A stretch of DNA of 35,806 nt, from positions 1 through 35,806 of the forward strand of contig CAYUDP010000008.1 of assembly GCA_964443725.1 (NCBI GenBank), read 5' to 3'. Source of the DNA: CAYUDP01 sp964443725 (GTDB lineage Bacteria; Patescibacteriota; Minisyncoccia; Phycocordibacterales; JAKFXT01). Shown piece after piece: positions 34,809 through 35,806 of the stretch. Below the pieces are notes generated by a model. That model did no database searches. It worked only from the letters and a program-made list of their open reading frames with translations, and was not told where the DNA came from. The position numbers and the translations under genes are program-made. Position 1 is the stretch's first letter. Each line of letters starts with the position of its first letter.

Positions 34809-35705
34809 ATGAACGATGTTAGCAAAGATTATATTGCGAGGGGTGCTTTGATATTTTCTTTTGTTTTTGGGGTTGTTGGATTAATACTTCTTACCCTTAC
34901 TTTCTTAGCGGAGGATATACACTCTAGGTATTCATTTATATCTCCAGTTTTTATATATATACTCTCCTGTATTGGAATTATTTCAATATCATTATTTATT
35001 TGGGTAAGAGAAGAGAGATTGGAAATACTTAAGTATGAATTTGTGAATATTGTTACGCATAAATTTAGGACACCACTTACTTACATAAAATGGTCAGTAG
35101 AGAATCTAAAGAAAGAACAAAGTCCTTCTCAAAAAGCTGAATCAGTAAGGCAAATAGAGAGCGCCGAGGAGCGACTTACAGAAATGACCGATATCATGAT
35201 TGGTATGGCCAAAGTCGATGATGGATCGTCATATGTCTTTAGGGCGGAATCTTTCAGAGATATTGTTGAGGAAGTCATAATTGCTCATGCTCAAAGAATA
35301 AAAGAGAAAAGTATATTATTAAATATAGACCTTGCTTATGGCTTGCCACTTATTTCTATTGATGTAAAAAGGATACAATTTGTTATAAAAACTCTTCTTG
35401 AGAATGCTATCCTGTATACTCCCAATAATGGGTCAATAAATATTGCCGCCGGACTTTATGGGGCAAATGCCATACGTTTTGCAATATCAGATAATGGTAT
35501 GGGTGTTAGGAAAGAAGATTTTCCGCATATTTTTACAAAATTTTTTAGAAGTAAGGATGCTACTCTTGCATATACGGAAGGAATGGGACTTGGCCTTTTC
35601 ATATCTAAGAACATAATAGAGAGGCATAATGGGAAAATGTGGTTCGAGTCAGATGGTGAGGGTAGGGGGGCGACATTTTATTTTGAGCTCAAAATACATC
35701 AATAG
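34809..35705 (+). CDS. Membrane sensor histidine kinase
   Basis: 298 aa. Two membrane helices (about residues 11-33 and 44-65) enclose only about ten outer residues, so there is no real extracellular sensor domain; sensing may be within the membrane. The phospho-acceptor H84 lies in THKFRTPL (H-box, usual form SHELRTPL). The ATPase domain has the N-box LLENAILYTPNN, G1 DNGMGVRKEDF, F-box FTKFFR and G2 GMGLGLFISKNI, all complete. No response regulator is adjacent in the window; one might lie beyond the right edge. Transcribed divergently from rsmE with a very short leader. Confidence 0.93.
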   Translation: MNDVSKDYIARGALIFSFVFGVVGLILLTLTFLAEDIHSRYSFISPVFIYILSCIGIISISLFIWVREERLEILKYEFVNIVTHKFRTPLTYIKWSVENLKKEQSPSQKAESVRQIESAEERLTEMTDIMIGMAKVDDGSSYVFRAESFRDIVEEVIIAHAQRIKEKSILLNIDLAYGLPLISIDVKRIQFVIKTLLENAILYTPNNGSINIAAGLYGANAIRFAISDNGMGVRKEDFPHIFTKFFRSKDATLAYTEGMGLGLFISKNIIERHNGKMWFESDGEGRGATFYFELKIHQ

Positions 35706-35777
35706 TCTGTGGAAAACCAATCCACCCTAATCTCCACATAAGTGTTAAAATAAAACCATTAATTTATAACTTAACCT

Positions 35778-35806
35778 ATGCAAAAAACCACCACCTATCT
35801 TAAAGC
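35778..35806 (+). CDS. Possible start of a gene cut by the window end
   Basis: ATG at 35778 opens MQKTTTYLK and stays open to the edge. A TATAAC at 35765-35770 ends 7 nt before the ATG, the same spacing as other probable leaderless genes here. Only nine codons are visible, so this is tentative. The 72 nt before it hold nothing else that I can name. Confidence 0.35.

Overview
The window reads as a piece of a draft genome from the Candidate Phyla Radiation (Patescibacteria, most likely Parcubacteria-like). The support is: low-to-moderate G+C, compact core proteins (RpoB about 1057 aa, RNase R about 646 aa), a Thr/Ser-rich giant surface protein with many ATST-type segments, surface proteins with cohesin and dockerin modules, a sigma factor with a histone-H1-like Lys/Ala tail, and very few Shine-Dalgarno sequences. 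I cannot name a species.

Layout. (1) 1-11519, plus strand: the 3' part of a giant secreted protein, a small one-TM protein, a secreted FN3-dockerin protein and two membrane-anchored cohesin-like proteins. This looks like a cell-surface locus in which the dockerin may dock onto the cohesins. (2) 11516-13611, minus strand: RNase R, convergent with the cohesin gene and divergent from rpsP. (3) 13674-15191, plus strand: rpsP, khpA and trmD, with terminator-like hairpins after rpsP and after khpA; rimM and rplS are missing from their usual places. (4) 15202-25464: a consensus promoter with a long leader, then rpoB-rpoC-dnaG-rpoD with gaps of 20-33 nt, closed by a bidirectional terminator. (5) 25480-26268, minus strand: two small, unrecognised, G+C-rich genes, each with its own promoter and strong Shine-Dalgarno sequence and separated by a terminator. 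(6) 26301-31714: a UvrD-like helicase with a RecB/AddB-type nuclease domain (+), a DsbA-like thioredoxin-fold protein (-), a ZIP metal transporter (+) and a SAM methyltransferase (+). (7) 31921-34764, minus strand: hisS, a two-TM coiled-coil protein and rsmE, probably one operon read from an rsmE promoter. (8) 34786 to the end: a membrane histidine kinase, then possibly the first codons of another gene.

Assembly. There are five runs of exactly 100 N. Three of them (12524, 29790, 33531) are flanked by an identical 55-nt sequence on each side. Collapsing each duplicate restores one uninterrupted reading frame: RNase R 646 aa, DsbA-like 231 aa, and the coiled-coil protein 195 aa at minimum. These gaps are therefore most likely unmerged assembly-graph overlaps, not missing DNA, and the split genes are intact. 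The gaps at 7052 and 31737 have no such overlap and probably hide real sequence.

Most promising for follow-up: the cohesin/dockerin surface locus, the pair of G+C-rich small-gene cassettes, and the repeated pattern of -10 boxes 6-11 nt before start codons, which suggests leaderless mRNAs for several genes.
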